DNA of 64,000 nt, from positions 665,227,591 to 665,291,590 of the forward strand of contig OY856409.1 of assembly GCA_963693085.1 (NCBI GenBank). Reading direction: 5' to 3'. Source of the stretch: Alisma plantago-aquatica. Taxonomy: Eukaryota; Streptophyta; Magnoliopsida; Alismatales; Alismataceae. The notes under the pieces were generated by a model. It searched no databases. It saw nothing but the letters and a program-made list of their open reading frames with translations, and was not told the DNA's origin. Position 1 is the stretch's first letter; the number at the start of each line of letters is the position of its first letter. Shown piece by piece: positions 21,020 through 33,780 of the stretch. The position numbers and the translations under genes were made by a program.

Positions 21020-21764
21020 AGATTAGTCTCTCAAGAGCCCAGTGTCCCAGTTCTTGTAAAGAACGGAAGAACATGAGTAAGATTCCAAATGCATTCACAA
21101 TTGGATCTATCATGTATGCAATCTTATATACTCATCTTGTTGTCTTCTATGTATTGGACATGATGAGAGGATATCTCTCAGATCCTAGTGAAGGTCACTA
21201 GAATGCCATAAGAACATTTTTAAGTACTTGCGAAGAACTAAAAGGAATCAGTTTCTTAGTTATGGTAATAAGGAAGAGTTGGGTGTAAAGGATTACACCA
21301 ATGCAATCTTCCAAACTAATAAAGAAGATCACAATCTAAATATTGTGTTTGACCTTAAAATAGATTTTTGAGCTGGAAAAGTTCCAAGAAACAGACAGTT
21401 GTCTAAATTCTACAATAGAAGTTGAGTTACTTGGTGTTAAGAGAATGATAGAAGATACTATATGGATCATGAAATTCATATAGATTAACTTGTGGGAGGT
21501 TCCAACCATTTTTTACACAATAGAAATACTATGACAACAATGGATCTACTGGATAGGTGAGGAATCCCAGATAGCATACTAAAACACTTCCATCTCATAC
21601 AAAATGTCGTACAAAGAGGAGATGCAAAACTTGCAATATACTGAATAGAACCAACTTTTTCTAACCCACTATATAAGTGGTTGCACAATAGAACCATGAT
21701 AGACATGCTAAAATCACTTGAAATAATATTCTTGGGTGATTGGTTGTAAGTGCAAGTGGCAGTC
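21020..21764 (+). pseudogene. Ty1/copia RT-RNase H, 3' fragment (copia-1)
   Basis: Resumes the copia frame broken at 2075: SLSRAQCPSS, MSKIPNAFTIGSIMYAILYT, VVFYVLDMMRGYLSDPSEGH, KYLRRTKRNQFLSYG, EELGVKDYTNAIFQTNKED. These correspond to the standard copia series (MSKIPYASAIGSLMYA, RYxSDPGxxHW, RYLRGTxxxxLxY, GYTDADxAGD). RNase H follows in decayed form. The stretch AAGTGCAAGTGGCAG just before 21765 is the expected purine-rich tract, slightly mutated. The target half-site AGATT occupies its first five bases. Confidence 0.85.
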
Positions 21765-23815
21765 TGTTGGTATGTATGCTCAGACAACCAATCATACAAT
21801 GATTGGAATGTGGCATTCTATACCCGATTTGATAAGAATAAAGGTAACTCCATCTATTATGTTTGTCTCATTCATGAGATGATGACACATATGCCATAGA
21901 TGTCTAAATAATGATGTTACTCGATGACACATGTCTTTAGGTTGATGACCTAAACAATGAGATCATATGTATGGTAAGAGTACATACATTTTTGTTATGT
22001 CCCTAGTTGGGTATTATTGTGGAATAAAAATATACAATAGTAATGCATAAGACTAGAGTGTGTGTTGACTGATCATAGAGTCTCATTAGTCATGATATAT
22101 GATATCAATTCAATCACATAAGTACATGTTAGAGAACAAGGTCTAGGACACACCCACCTTGGGAGAGATACATGGATGCCATGGAATGGCAGTCAAAATC
22201 ATCTCTCATAGTGATAGTGGTGATTGTGGTTCTTAGACCTAAAGTCACTGCACTCATCACATGTCATTCGATGTATTTAGTCATCATCTAACATGACCTA
22301 GAATAAGGGTTTCCATAAAGGTGATGCTCATGAGCATTGTGACACATGGGGATTGAGTGTTAGTGATGTAGTTGGGATTTTTCCCTCCTACATGAGATTG
22401 ATATCTAGACCAATTGATAAGTGAGACTGAGAAATGTATGGCCATAGTCATGTGACTCAATATATGATATGTGAACTCACATGCATCTCAGACAGTCCGC
22501 TTGAGTTCAAGGAACATGGATTGAACGTTGAAAGGATGATGATTCCATGCCTCAAGTTCAATATGAAAATTAGAGACAAAGGAACTATATTGATCACGGT
22601 AACATTGATCATCGATTTTAGGTTGAAGTTGTTCTACAAATATCTAAACTTCTTGGGTAGCAATGATGTGTTGCTAGATATCACTCATTGCTTGTGATGT
22701 CATAAGTTGGTTATGGACATTCACTACCAATGTAATTTGAGACCTATAGGGTCAGACACATATGTGCACTTGGAATATGAGTTTATTCATGAATGATGTT
22801 TAACTTGTTTAATAAAGGTGTTTAGGTATTCAATTAAACAACTGAGGTTGACTGAGTGGACTCTGAACTGACCGGTTCAAGTGTTGAACTGGGTCTATTG
22901 GAGTGTTAGGTAAATTAGAAACACAATTGGCTGAATATTTTCTAGACATGGACATGTAAAATGACCATTTTACATATGAAATGACTGTTCCATGATGTGA
23001 AATGATTTTTCATGATGTGAACCGACTGATTCATCATTTGGGTTGTCTAGTTTAATGATCAATTCAATTGGATCAAGGATTTGATTTTGACATCATGTTT
23101 TGCATTAATCAAATATTGAATGACAATTTGATTCTAAATAGGAAAGTACATGAACTGACTAGTTCAAGAGATGAATCGACTGATTCACCTCTGAACTGAC
23201 CGATTGGAGAGTGAAATGAGCGGTTCAGGGGTTCGAAATTTCTAAAAAATTTGTGAATTTCGTCTCTTCGACTCCTATACCAATTGGTAACCTTGACCCT
23301 AGACTATCCTATAAATATAGTGGTACTGGGAGCTTCCTAGACACAATAATAAGCTCTAGCAATGGTTTTCCTCTCTAGTTGTAGTACAAATAGAGAGATC
23401 GGTCAAGTCTTACCATAAAAAGAGGGATAGAAAAGGGAGAGACCATTGCGGGAGAGAAAATTGGTGTGAGTACACTAATATTCAAAAGGACAACTCCTTC
23501 TGGTTGGCTTTGGTAGCACAATGTCGAGTTCCTGGTGGTACGTGTAGACTACTCTATAGGTGAGGTGGTTTCACTCACTAGGAGGGTGTTGTCAATTGCC
23601 ATCCATGGTGATCAACTAGGAGGTTGCCATTAACAACTACTCAAGTGCTACTTGAAGAAAGTCAGATGCTACTGCAGTAAGAGTTGTCGTTGGGCTTGCT
23701 CCAAGTCCAATTATAACTCTTGTTACCTTCCTTCCTAGATACATTGTTGTTAACGTGATCTCACTATTTAGGAAATCAGGCTCTAATTTTTTGTTTCTAT
23801 TGCCTTATTTGTCAC
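21765..23815 (+). repeat. copia-1 LTR, first copy
   Basis: Begins TGTTGGTATGTATGCTC directly after the purine tract. Its right end is approximate, taken from where similarity to the second copy stops. It contains an array of GAACTGACCGGTTCA-like palindromes (about 22830-23240), a TATA-like CCTATAAATATAG (about 23308) and a CT/AG-rich leader. About 2 kb, no coding potential. Confidence 0.75.
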
Positions 23816-23837
23816 CCCAATTTCCAGACATGATGTT

Positions 23838-24395
23838 GTTCGATGATATATGTCTTCAGGTTGAGGACCTGAACAATAAGATCATATGTATGATAAGAGT
23901 ACATACATTCTTACAATGTTTGTAGTCAGATGTTATTGTGGAACCAAATAGACAACAATAACATGTAAATCTAGAATGTATGTTGACTGATGACAGAATC
24001 TCATTAGTCATGATATATGATATCAAACCAAACACATAGGTACTTGTTATAGAAACAATGTATCATAATGACCCACCTTGAGAGTGATGCACGGAAACCA
24101 TTGAATGGTAGTCAGAATCAGCTCTAATAGTGATGGTGGTGATTGTTGTTCTTAGACCTAAAGTCACTACACTCATCACATATCGTCTGATGTGTTTTCA
24201 CACTATCCAGTGCGACCTTGAATAAGGGTTGTCATAAAGCTGATGCTCGGATATGTTGTGACAAATGGGGATTGAGTGTGAATGATGTGGATGGGATTTG
24301 TCCCTCCTACAGGAGATTGATATATCGACCACTTGATAAATGAGACTAAGAAATGTATGTCCATACTCATGTGAATCGATATATGATATGTGAGT
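23838..24395 (+). repeat. copia-1-type LTR, second copy, part 1
   Basis: Similar to 21910-22470 of the first copy (GATCATATGTATG, CTCATTAGTCATGATATATG, TTCTTAGACCTAAAGTCACT). It lacks roughly the first 150 bases of the LTR. It is cut at 24395 by an insertion and resumes at 28043 with CACATGCATCTCAGACAGT. Confidence 0.8.
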
Positions 24396-27300
24396 TGTAA
24401 CATCCCTGGATTTTCTAATGCTTAATCTGATGTGTGACATTCAAATTTAAACCATGTCCTCCATGAGAATGCCAATTTAAACACCACACACTAGGCTAAG
24501 AAGATTAAAATCATAGGAAGTCAAAAGGAAACAACAATAGCACATGTACATGAACAATAATAAAACCATACAACACATGTTCATCATTGAACATATAATT
24601 ACAAAATGAATTATTACAACATTTGATATTACATGTTGAATGACAAATTTTTACATGTATACATGTTACATCTACAACAAGATCTTATAGAAAACAGGTC
24701 CACCTATACATCAGCTTGCCACACAACTCTCAACTATCTTGCTCATTCAAGATCATATGTCCACCTTAATAAAAGATTACACGTGGTATACATCAGCACA
24801 ATATTCAAGAATATTGTACCGAGTATGCCTACATGTCTTTTATATACCTCTCATCAATAAGTTTGGCATTAAGATAAAACTAATACTTGTCGATAATAGA
24901 AGAAATATAACAAAAGTATACTTGAACAAGAATGTTTATTAACAAAAGAGAACACATATTTTAGGCATAGTTTCTATTATATCATCTATGCATTTACTAC
25001 CTAAGAGTTGAATGCATTAATGCCTTTATGATCTACTACCAAAGAGTTGGATCATTCCACAATGTGATCTACTACCAAAGAGTTGGATCACTTCCAAGTA
25101 CTATACTACCAAAGAGTTTAAGTACTTTATTCCCAAACTTTACTACCTAAGTTTTGAAGTGCTTAGATATAATGGAACAAATATATTATGTTTCATGCGT
25201 TCATATCCATAAGTATGGAAAAACAAGCAAGATATTATACAAGACCAATCATTTCATCCAATATCATATGCCAAGTATTTGGTACACTTATAATATAAGC
25301 ATATTGTATAAAAAGCCAAGCAAGAGGTAAAACATACCTTCAAAAAAGACAAACCTAATCCACATTCCTAATGTCAACTATATCCTTGGTCAAACCCTAA
25401 TTAAGACAAGATCATGTAGTATCATCAGATTCTCATCATCTTAACCCTAGTCATGTTCATTTTAAGGGTTTACTTTCTCATTTCGATATATGCATCATTA
25501 CTTGTCTTATCTTCTGGTAATTAGGTTACTAATATTAGATTATAGATTAAGATATGTATTTTATTATTCAACTGCATATAATTATGTGTACATATTAACC
25601 CTAGGTTACATGTATTAATCATGGTAGGGTTTTCTCATTATTTTAGGATAATTTAACATGTAACATTATTTATATGCATAATTATTATCTCAGAGTTATG
25701 TATTACCTTCTAGTTGATGATATGAGTTCATACTATACTTTTCCAATTTCATGAGCATATATGTAATTATTGCATATTAATTAGGGTTATTAGCCCTAAA
25801 TAACAATACTAAGAAAATTACATTGTTGCATGTCTTAATATGATCACATATGACATCACATAGATTCTAAAACATATTTAAGAGTTACTGATACATTCTC
25901 ATAACTTTTAGGTCATTATTTGATATATATTACACCTGACATAGTCATTTCACAACTTACACGATATTCCATACATTAGTGCATCAAAAGCCTAATATTA
26001 TAATTTTATAATGTTCTATGTAATTATCTAAGAATTTTGGTATCTTATTTGTATTTTTCTGATAATAGTAGTCCAGCCAGTCAATAACATCACTCATTGG
26101 CAAAGCATGAATGGGGCTTCGAGTTGTATCTTCTTGTTCATTTGAGCCTGGCTCCCCTGCTTGGCTCCTCTTTGCTCCTAGTAGACTACTATACATCTTG
26201 TCTACGCTGCTTTTCTTTTATGGAAGAGTCGCTCTCAAAAGTCAATTTCGAACTCTCCTTGAAGGTCCTTGTCAGATTGCAAGGCTGGCAACAAGCAGAC
26301 TCACTAATGATTTGCTGAAAGAGTACATCATGTTTTTTTTATTAATCCCTCACCAAGTAGTTGAAATCAAGTGAATTGTCAAAAATTCTACAAGAAGGAA
26401 AATGACCTTTTATCAATATCAAATATTTGTACATTTACCAAAATATATACCTTTTGTGGCCAATTAGAAGCTGCCACATGTCCACTTGCGGCCTTGAGAC
26501 GGTCTAATCTTTCCTTGATGCTCTCAGTTGTTTGGACTTTGACTACAAATTTGTTGCTTTCTTGCGTGAAGGCATCATGTGTTCTCTATTGAACGCTGAC
26601 CTCTCTTTCCCTAGTCCCTCAACAGTGATGATGTGTGCATCAATTCTCATGTCGTCGTCAGTCTTCTCTTTGCATCACGCGTTCTCAGTGTGATGCCCAG
26701 ATCTTCTATGTGTGAGTCACCGTCTGAGTCCCCATCGAGACTATGTTCTCACGGCCGCCGCAAAGAATAGCTCCGGTGAGGAACTAGCGCTCCTCCTCGC
26801 CCTTTCCTTTCTCCTCCCAGATCTGCATTCCTCTATAGTCGTGAGTTCGAAGAGATCTATCTGTGTGAGTACGCCATAACAGGGATCTATTCTCCCTTTC
26901 ACGGTGTCATCGCTGATGGTCTCCTCACTGGCGTGTGATTTTCATGAAGCTTTGGCTCCTACATGACGAACTTACACCTTGAAACCCTCATGTCTCTTTG
27001 AGTTTGTCCACCTCAGTAGTATCATATATCCTCGGTAGCTATCTCTCTGCACCAACAACTGTGAGCCTTGCTGCTGGCTCCTCCTCCTCACAGATTCAAG
27101 GAGCTCCCCAGGAGTTTCTACCGCTGCCGCGGTGATGCATAAGGGGACATCTTTTCCCCACCAAGTTCCAGATTAATGCTTATAGAACTGTCTACATATG
27201 TCCATGAAGCATAGTTTTACATACAACTATGGTGATGAATGTCTGTAGACCTTCTCCTGACTTCATTTGTAATATGCAAGGGAGATGGGGAGAGTAGCAA

Positions 27301-28042
27301 GGACGGTCACTGGTGCTCTATTGTTTCTAGGCAACAAAAACCCTGATGCAAGGGTTGGGTAATAGTTTTTATCTATGTGATGATAACTTCCCGCTCAGTT
27401 TTCCTCCTCAACACACGTCCTCAGCCCACGCTTAGTGTTCATGGTTGCATGTTGGATCATTCTTCACCCTAATCCGTGACTCTAGTCGGCCTAGTACTTG
27501 GGGATAAAGGTCAACCATTAGATCAGACCATCCTAGGGCCAACATGACTCCATGTCATTTATCCATAGTTTAAATGGTATGGAGGGCATGTGACAATGAG
27601 TCTCAGTTGTATCAAACTTATGATTAGAGGATTAATAAACTTAGTTATATATTCATTAATAATGCACATAATTTGATACATTTCAAACCTAAATAACTTT
27701 TTCTAGGAATCTCAAAACACTGTGAAACATTAGATATGGTTTTGTAGCAACTTAAGATTCATTCTATTCAAATTTGGTGATCAAACTCAACTATTTGACC
27801 ATTCAATTATGTACTTAAAAAGGGCATAGACTTATGGATCATAATCACGATATCAACACAATTAACATTCATATTTTATCAAAGCACTTGGAATTCATCA
27901 AATAAATTGAACACATGAATTAACTTATATAATTAGGCATCTAAATACTTCAAAAGTTCAATCTATCACATCCTACACCCCTTAAATAACACCTTAAATA
28001 AAATTTTGTCCTCAAAATTAAACCAAAATCTAGTCCATCACA
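24396..28042 (-). mobile_element. solo-LTR-like insertion (probable gypsy, minus orientation)
   Basis: 3,647 bp starting TGTAACATCC and ending CATCACA, flanked by perfect 5-bp duplications TGAGT (24391-24395 and 28043-28047). It interrupts a known LTR sequence, so both ends are firm. There is no coding region; short open frames at 26097-26592 carry no recognised motif. The minus-strand reading has AATTTTGAGGACAAAATTTT followed by AAGGGGTGTAGGATG about 25-75 bases inside its start, a box that in Tekay elements lies just before the 3' LTR. A GC-richer block (26640-27180) and a CTACTACCAAAGAGTTGGAT array (25020-25110) sit where Tekay LTRs have their leader and hairpin module if the orientation is minus. 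It may be a solo LTR with an unusual U3 start. Confidence 0.7.
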
Positions 28043-29135
28043 TGAGTTCACATGCATCTCAGACAGTATGCTCTAGTCAAGGAACATGGATTGAATGTTA
28101 AATAGGATGATGATTTGATTCCTCGAGTTCAATCTGGATATTAGAGAGAAAGGAACTATACGATCACTATAACACTAATCACAAATTGTATGTTGAAGTT
28201 GTTCTCCAACTTTCCAATTACTTGGGTAGTAATGATGTGTTTCTAGAAACCACTCATTGCTTGTGGTGTCATAAATTAGTTGTGGACATCCACTGCAAAC
28301 ATAATATGGCTATAGGGTCACACTCATACTATGCACCTGAAATAGGAGTTTACTGATGATTAAGGTTTGACTTAGTTACTAAAGTGTTTAGGTAATCAAC
28401 TTAAACAACAATTGGCTGATTGGAATCCAAAACAATTGATTTAGGTGGTGAACCGACCAGTTAAAAAACATCAACTGACAGGTTCAGGTTGTGGACTGAC
28501 CAGTTGGGAGATCGGTAAGATTAGATCAAGGATTGATATTGATGTAATGTTGTGCATTAATCAGATATTAAAAGCCAAATTGTCTATAAATAGGAAACAT
28601 AGTGAACTGGCCAGTTCAAATGTTTAACCTAGCATTTCACATGTGAATCGATCTGTTCAATGGTGAATTAACTGTTTCATCATGCATAGATTCCAAAAAA
28701 ATCATGAAATTCCATCTCTTTGACTCCCAAATGATCTAGAGACCCTGACCCTGGCCATTCTATATAAAGGGGGAAGACTAGATTTCTAGAAGACATAACA
28801 ACAATCTTTGACAATTATTGTCCTCTTGAAGTTGTAGTAACATGAGAGCCCAAGCATGTCTTACCCGACAAAGGGAGAGACAACAAGGGATATCAAGTCA
28901 ACACTAGCATGTTGATGTTCAAAGAGACAACTCCTTCCCATTGGATAAGGAGCACGATGAGGAGTTCAGTGGTCCGCATGGACTATGTAGAGGTGTAGAG
29001 TGTTGAACCCACCATTTCACTTGTGAACTAATCAGTTCAGTGGTGAACAGACAGTTTCATCATTAGTAGCTTCCAAAAACTTCATGAAATTCCATCTCTT
29101 CAACTCTCAAATGATCTGGAGATCCATGAGCAGAC
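28043..29135 (+). repeat. copia-1-type LTR, second copy, part 2 with internal duplication
   Basis: Continues the second LTR copy: GAACATGGATTGAATG, then GACCGACCAGTT-type palindromes, a TATA box CTATATAAAGGGG (about 28762) and its leader. Bases 28640-28760 are repeated in diverged form at 29018-29135 (CATGAAATTCCATCTCTT, then AACTC(C/T)CAAATGATCT), a tandem duplication of about 375 bp. The LINE begins where the second repeat breaks off. Confidence 0.75.
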
Positions 29136-29183
29136 TGGTAAAGTTGTACTCTTTAATAGCAAAGTCTTTTTGCTCTAGCAACC

Positions 29184-30425
29184 ATGGCAGGCGGGGGAAC
29201 TCGACCCCCTCCTGCTTCTACCAACAATGATGGATGGTTCTCCCCTACAGTAGATGTGACTATGGAGGGTGACTGGGTGTGGGCAGTTTCTAGACCTCCG
29301 CCGATGCTCAGAGGAGTTGTGGGTAGTGACCCCAAGACCCCCTTCCAGAGAGAGGGGGATAGAAGGACCTGGATGCGATTCACAGAGCCAATTATGAAGG
29401 AGATGGAACACTATCACCAAAACTCAGCGATAGTACAAATTCTAGGGAAGAAATGCCACCCTCAACAATTGAGAGGGTGGATGGTGCAGAACTGGCGACC
29501 AAGAGGGGAGATGGAGCTTTTCTCGCTTGAAGAGGGGCTCTTCCTTGTCTGATTTGCATGTGAAGAAGATCTGAAAGGAGCCACACTTTTAGGCCCTTTG
29601 TTTTTTGCTGACCAGCTTGTGCTGGTTTGAAGATGGACACCAGAAGCAAATACGAGAAGGGTGGCTTTCACTACGGCACTACTATGGGTTTCACTACCCA
29701 ATGTAGGCAATCATTGGACCCCAAGAGCCATTGCGGTCATCTCTCATGCTATTGGAGTACCAAGGGCTATTGACAAGAGATCAGATGGATCCATCGTTGG
29801 CTGTGCCAGAGTGTGCGTGGACATATCGGCTAAAATTGAACCCCCACCAGAGGTGATGGTCGAACTGCCCAATGGTGAGGAGTGGGAGGTTAAGGTGCGA
29901 TATGAAGCCATGCCAGACATATGTGAAGCTTGCAAGATCTTTGGGCATGAAATGGGGCACTACCCAGGAGAGAGGAATGACATCTTCTTCGAGCCTTCGA
30001 TAGTGCCTGAACAACCCAGAGGTCAACCTAGGAGGTTGGGCAAATCAAGACCACCTACCAAGAGGAAAGGAAAGGAGAAGATCTGTGAGGTGACAGAGGG
30101 TGGGAAGACCTATGAGGCCAAGGACCTCATATAGGACAGCACTGAAGCTGCCTCAACACCAACAGATGAAGAAGTGACAAATAGGGACACCAAGCCACCT
30201 GATATCAAAAAGGGCAAGGTGTTTGACAAAATGCCAGAACCAGAAAGCAGAGAGATAGAAAACGCCAATGATAACTCATTTGCTATCCTAGATCAACTGG
30301 ATGAGAATCAAAATCTGACTGATGAACCAAGAAGAAGCAGAAGTCCAGTGGAAACAAGGAGCTCCAAGAAGAAAGGAAAGAAAGCCATCCAATATGGCGA
30401 AGGGAGCGGGGACAAATCATATTAA
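29184..30425 (+). pseudogene. LINE ORF1 (DUF4283 / zinc-knuckle nucleic-acid-binding protein)
   Basis: One frame from ATG 29184 to TAA 30423-30425, about 413 codons, broken only by in-frame stops near 29550, 29628 and 30132; I see no frameshift. The first part has the DUF4283-type features (LGKKCHPQQLRGWM, NWRPRGEMELFSLEEGLFLV). Then come VSLPNVGNHWTPRAIAVISH, ARVCVDIS, VELPNGEEWEVKVRYEAMP and the single knuckle CEACKIFGHEMGHY, in which the last Cys position is changed. The tail is Lys/Arg-rich (RRSRSPVE, SSKKKGKKA). In L1 elements this protein coats the RNA. Its stop overlaps the start of the ORF2 reading. Confidence 0.82.
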
Positions 30426-33400
30426 TTTCTGTCCTCACATGGAACATGTGAGGTGCCTCTTTAGTGGGAAGCCAAAGGGAAGTTAAGAAGGTAATAAACG
30501 AAGAACATGTGAGCCTGTTGTTCTGTCTAGAGACCATGATTAGGAGAGCGATGAAGAATAGAGTGGACACTCTCTTCCCACAAGGATGCAGGGCACTTTC
30601 TAACCTAAACAAAGCAGAAGGTGGTAGAATCGGGTTGGGCTAGGACCCCAGAGCTTGGGATGTGGATGCGATTAGCTTCACTGACCAAGTTTGCACAATC
30701 AGCTGTTGCAATAGAGGTGGCATGGCTTTCATTGCATTGGTTGTATATGGTGAGAATCTTGAGAAGGACAGGGAGAGAATGTGGAGCACCATCACCAACA
30801 CAACACAAGAAGAGGTGTCGCGGTTGTTTATAGGTGATTTTAACAACATAAGGAATGGGAAAGAGAAGTTTGGGGGTAGGAAAGTACCTAAAAGGACCAT
30901 GGCAAATTTTAACAACACGATGGATGTTGCAGGTCTCATCGAATTGGCTGTAAAGGGAGGAAGAACAACATGGTCGAATAAATAATAGGGTAAGAGAAGG
31001 ATCGCCATTGTGATAGATAGAGGTTTGGTGAACGAGGCATGGCTAGATGTGTGGCCCAATGCAGCCATCAAAATGGGTTCAAACATTGTAAGACACCAGG
31101 CATGGATGAAGCACGATCTAGTGAAAGTGATACAACATCCTCAACCATTCATGTTTGTCAACTGGTGGTGTGAATGGGGGGGTTAAAGAGTTGATAGCTG
31201 AGACATGGAGAATACCGATGAGAGGCAACCCTCTATTCATTGCTCTGAAGAAACTACAGAACACCAAGATCACTTTATAGAAATGGAGTAAAGAAATAGC
31301 CAACCTAAGGAACCTGTTGTGGATAGCTAAAGAAGATTATGATAAAGCTTCACTTGAAGTCAGAGAAGACCAACTTAATGTTGTGGCTGTCGAGATGGAG
31401 GGGAACATGGAAAAAAGATTAAGACAACTGAAGAAAGCCGAAGAAGTTTTTCTTTGGTAGAGAAGCCGTATGAACTGGATCAAAGATGGGTTACAAAATT
31501 CGAAGACATGCCTGCTGCAATAAAGAAGAAAGATATGTAAGAGACTATTCATGAGCTTATTAATGAGAGGGGTGAAGCAGTTGATGGGAGAGCTTCTATA
31601 TCCTTAAAGGTGATCAACTACTTTTATCAACTGTATAATAAGGAAATAGGTAGGTACCCCATTAATGATGAGCTACTTCCTGAGATCTGAGTCAGTGAAG
31701 AGATGAACTCAAGTTTATGCAAAATAGCTACTGAGGAGGAAATCAAAGCTGCCACATTCTCCATCAAACCATCCAAAGCCCCAGGACCAGATGGGTTTAA
31801 TGGGAAGTTCTTCCATACCATGTGGGAGGTCATCAAAGAGGACATAGTCAAAGTGGTACGATGGTTCTTAGCAGGGGGAGCATGGTGAGAGTTGTCAACC
31901 ATGCTTTCATTAAACTGGTGCCAAAGAAGAAAGATCCTTCCAATATGAATGACTTCTGACCCATAGCTTGATGTGGGGTGCTTTATAAAATTATTGCTAA
32001 ACTAATTGCAGGTCGACTAAAGAAGATTCTTCCAAGGATCATATTAAAAGAGAAAAGCACTTTTATTCAAGGTAGGAGAATAGCGGACTACACCCTTCTA
32101 GTAGCGGAATTCTTGGTGGGCTTCAATATCAAGAGAGAACCAGCTAAAGCATGTATGAAAGTTGACCTGATGAAGGCTTATGATCACGTCTGTTGAGAGT
32201 TCCTTTGGAGGGTAATGAAAAAGATGGGTTTTGAACCCATTTGGATCAATCTAATAAAAGAATGTGTCCAAACTACCTCCTTCTCTATTCTAATCAACGA
32301 ATCACCTGAAGGATTATTCAAGGCCAGTAATGGGCTGAGACAAGGGAACTCCATGTCCCCCATGTTGTTCACTATAGTTATGGAAGGCCTAACTAAGATT
32401 CTGTAGGTTGAGGAAGCAATAGGTTCTATAAAACCTTACAGAGTTAATGGATACATAGTTAATGGTACTAAAGTCTTAACTCATCTCATATTCACTGACG
32501 ATGTTATGGTCTTCTCTAAGGGGAATGCAAGAAGACTCAATGAATTCAAAAGAGTCCTAACCCAGTTTGGTAGGATGATAGGGCTCTATATCAGCCAAAT
32601 TAAATCCAAGATCTATTGCTCTAAATCCTATGACAGCAGAAGAGGAAGACTAAAGACGGATATAAACATGGAAAATGGTGCATTACCTACCAAATACTTA
32701 GGGAACCTATTGCAGGAGGGAAAGGATCGACAAAAGACTTCTCTGTGTGCCTTGATGGAATTAAACACAAAATAAAGAACTAGGGTGGTGTGAAAATCTC
32801 TATGGCAGGCATACTGGTGCTCGTTAGATCGGTTCTTCAGAGCATGATTAGATTTTGGGGTGATGTATGCGAAATACCAAACCCTGTAGCTAAAAGAATG
32901 AGAATGATGATCTCAAATTTTGTATGGGGAGGAAAATACCATAGTGTGTCTTGGGAGACGATATCGAAACCGTTCAAGAAGGGGGGCCTGAATATCAAGA
33001 AACCAACTGACATCCTTGATAGATGCAGGCTGAGAAGAATGGATAGATTCCTCAGACATAGGATAACATATGGGCTGAGTGGATGAACAAAAGATATGGA
33101 AGCACACCTATTCAAAGGGCACAACATTCAAGGGCGTGGAGAAGTATCTTCCAAAGTTGGGATAATATGCATACCTTCTACAAGGTTGATGATGATGGTA
33201 TGATGATGCTAAAAGATCAACATATCATACCATGGATCAACAAGGCCGAGGGTGAGCAAGTCTATTGGCACAAGACTCTATGGGATCAACATATCATATC
33301 ATACCACGTCCCTAAGTGGAGCACCAGTACCTACAAGGCTATTCTGAAGAAGCTCACTACAAAAGATAGAATGAGGAGATGGGGAATGCAGGTCAGCAAC

Positions 33401-33780
33401 ACATGTTGCCTATGTAATAGAGAGGATGAGGGACACGACCATCTCTTTGGTAGCTATAGTTACTCCTCATATGTGTGGGTGGTCATATGTCTAAAGAATG
33501 GGTGGATTAACAATAATCCTATGAGCTTGTAAGAGGAGATTGCACGGGTGAGCACCTCAAATAGCTCCAAGCATGTGAATGGCTTTGAAGGCATTTTCAT
33601 AACTATGTTCTGCTACACAATATGGGAGGAAAGGAATAGAAGGATACAAGGGAAGAAGAAAACTACTAAATATGAACTTATACTAAAGCTTTGTAAAGAA
33701 ATTAGGAATGTTGTACGGGCCAAAAAAGACCTTGTTAAAGGCTGCCCTATACTAGCAAAGAATTATTGGGGCATTTTGTA
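30422..33780 (+). pseudogene. LINE ORF2: endonuclease, reverse transcriptase, zf-RVT
   Basis: The apurinic-type endonuclease starts VLTWNM and includes LFCLETMIRR and LFIGDFNNIRNGKEKFGG (30422-30985). After a badly broken spacer, the reverse transcriptase reads PSKAPGPDGFNGKFF (31790), IAKLIAGRLKKILPRII (31985), FIQGRRIAD, KVDLMKAYDHV (motif A), NGLRQGNSMSPMLFTIVMEGL (motif B region) and LIFTDDVMVFS (motif C, usually FADD). The zf-RVT segment follows at about 33300-33500 (TTKDRMRRWGMQ, CCLCNREDEGHDHLF). Domains fall in three frames with at least three shifts and many stops, so it is dead. Confidence 0.85.

Noticed and set aside
24991..25160. CTACTACCAAAGAGTTGGAT repeats as a separate satellite
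   Set aside because: Only a few copies, and they lie at the position of the hairpin module in other LTRs, so they are treated as part of the LTR-like insertion.
26097..26592. Overlapping short open frames in the solo-LTR-like insertion
   Set aside because: Three overlapping frames of 73-87 codons with no known motif, inside DNA with LTR-like ends. Chance frames are the simplest explanation.
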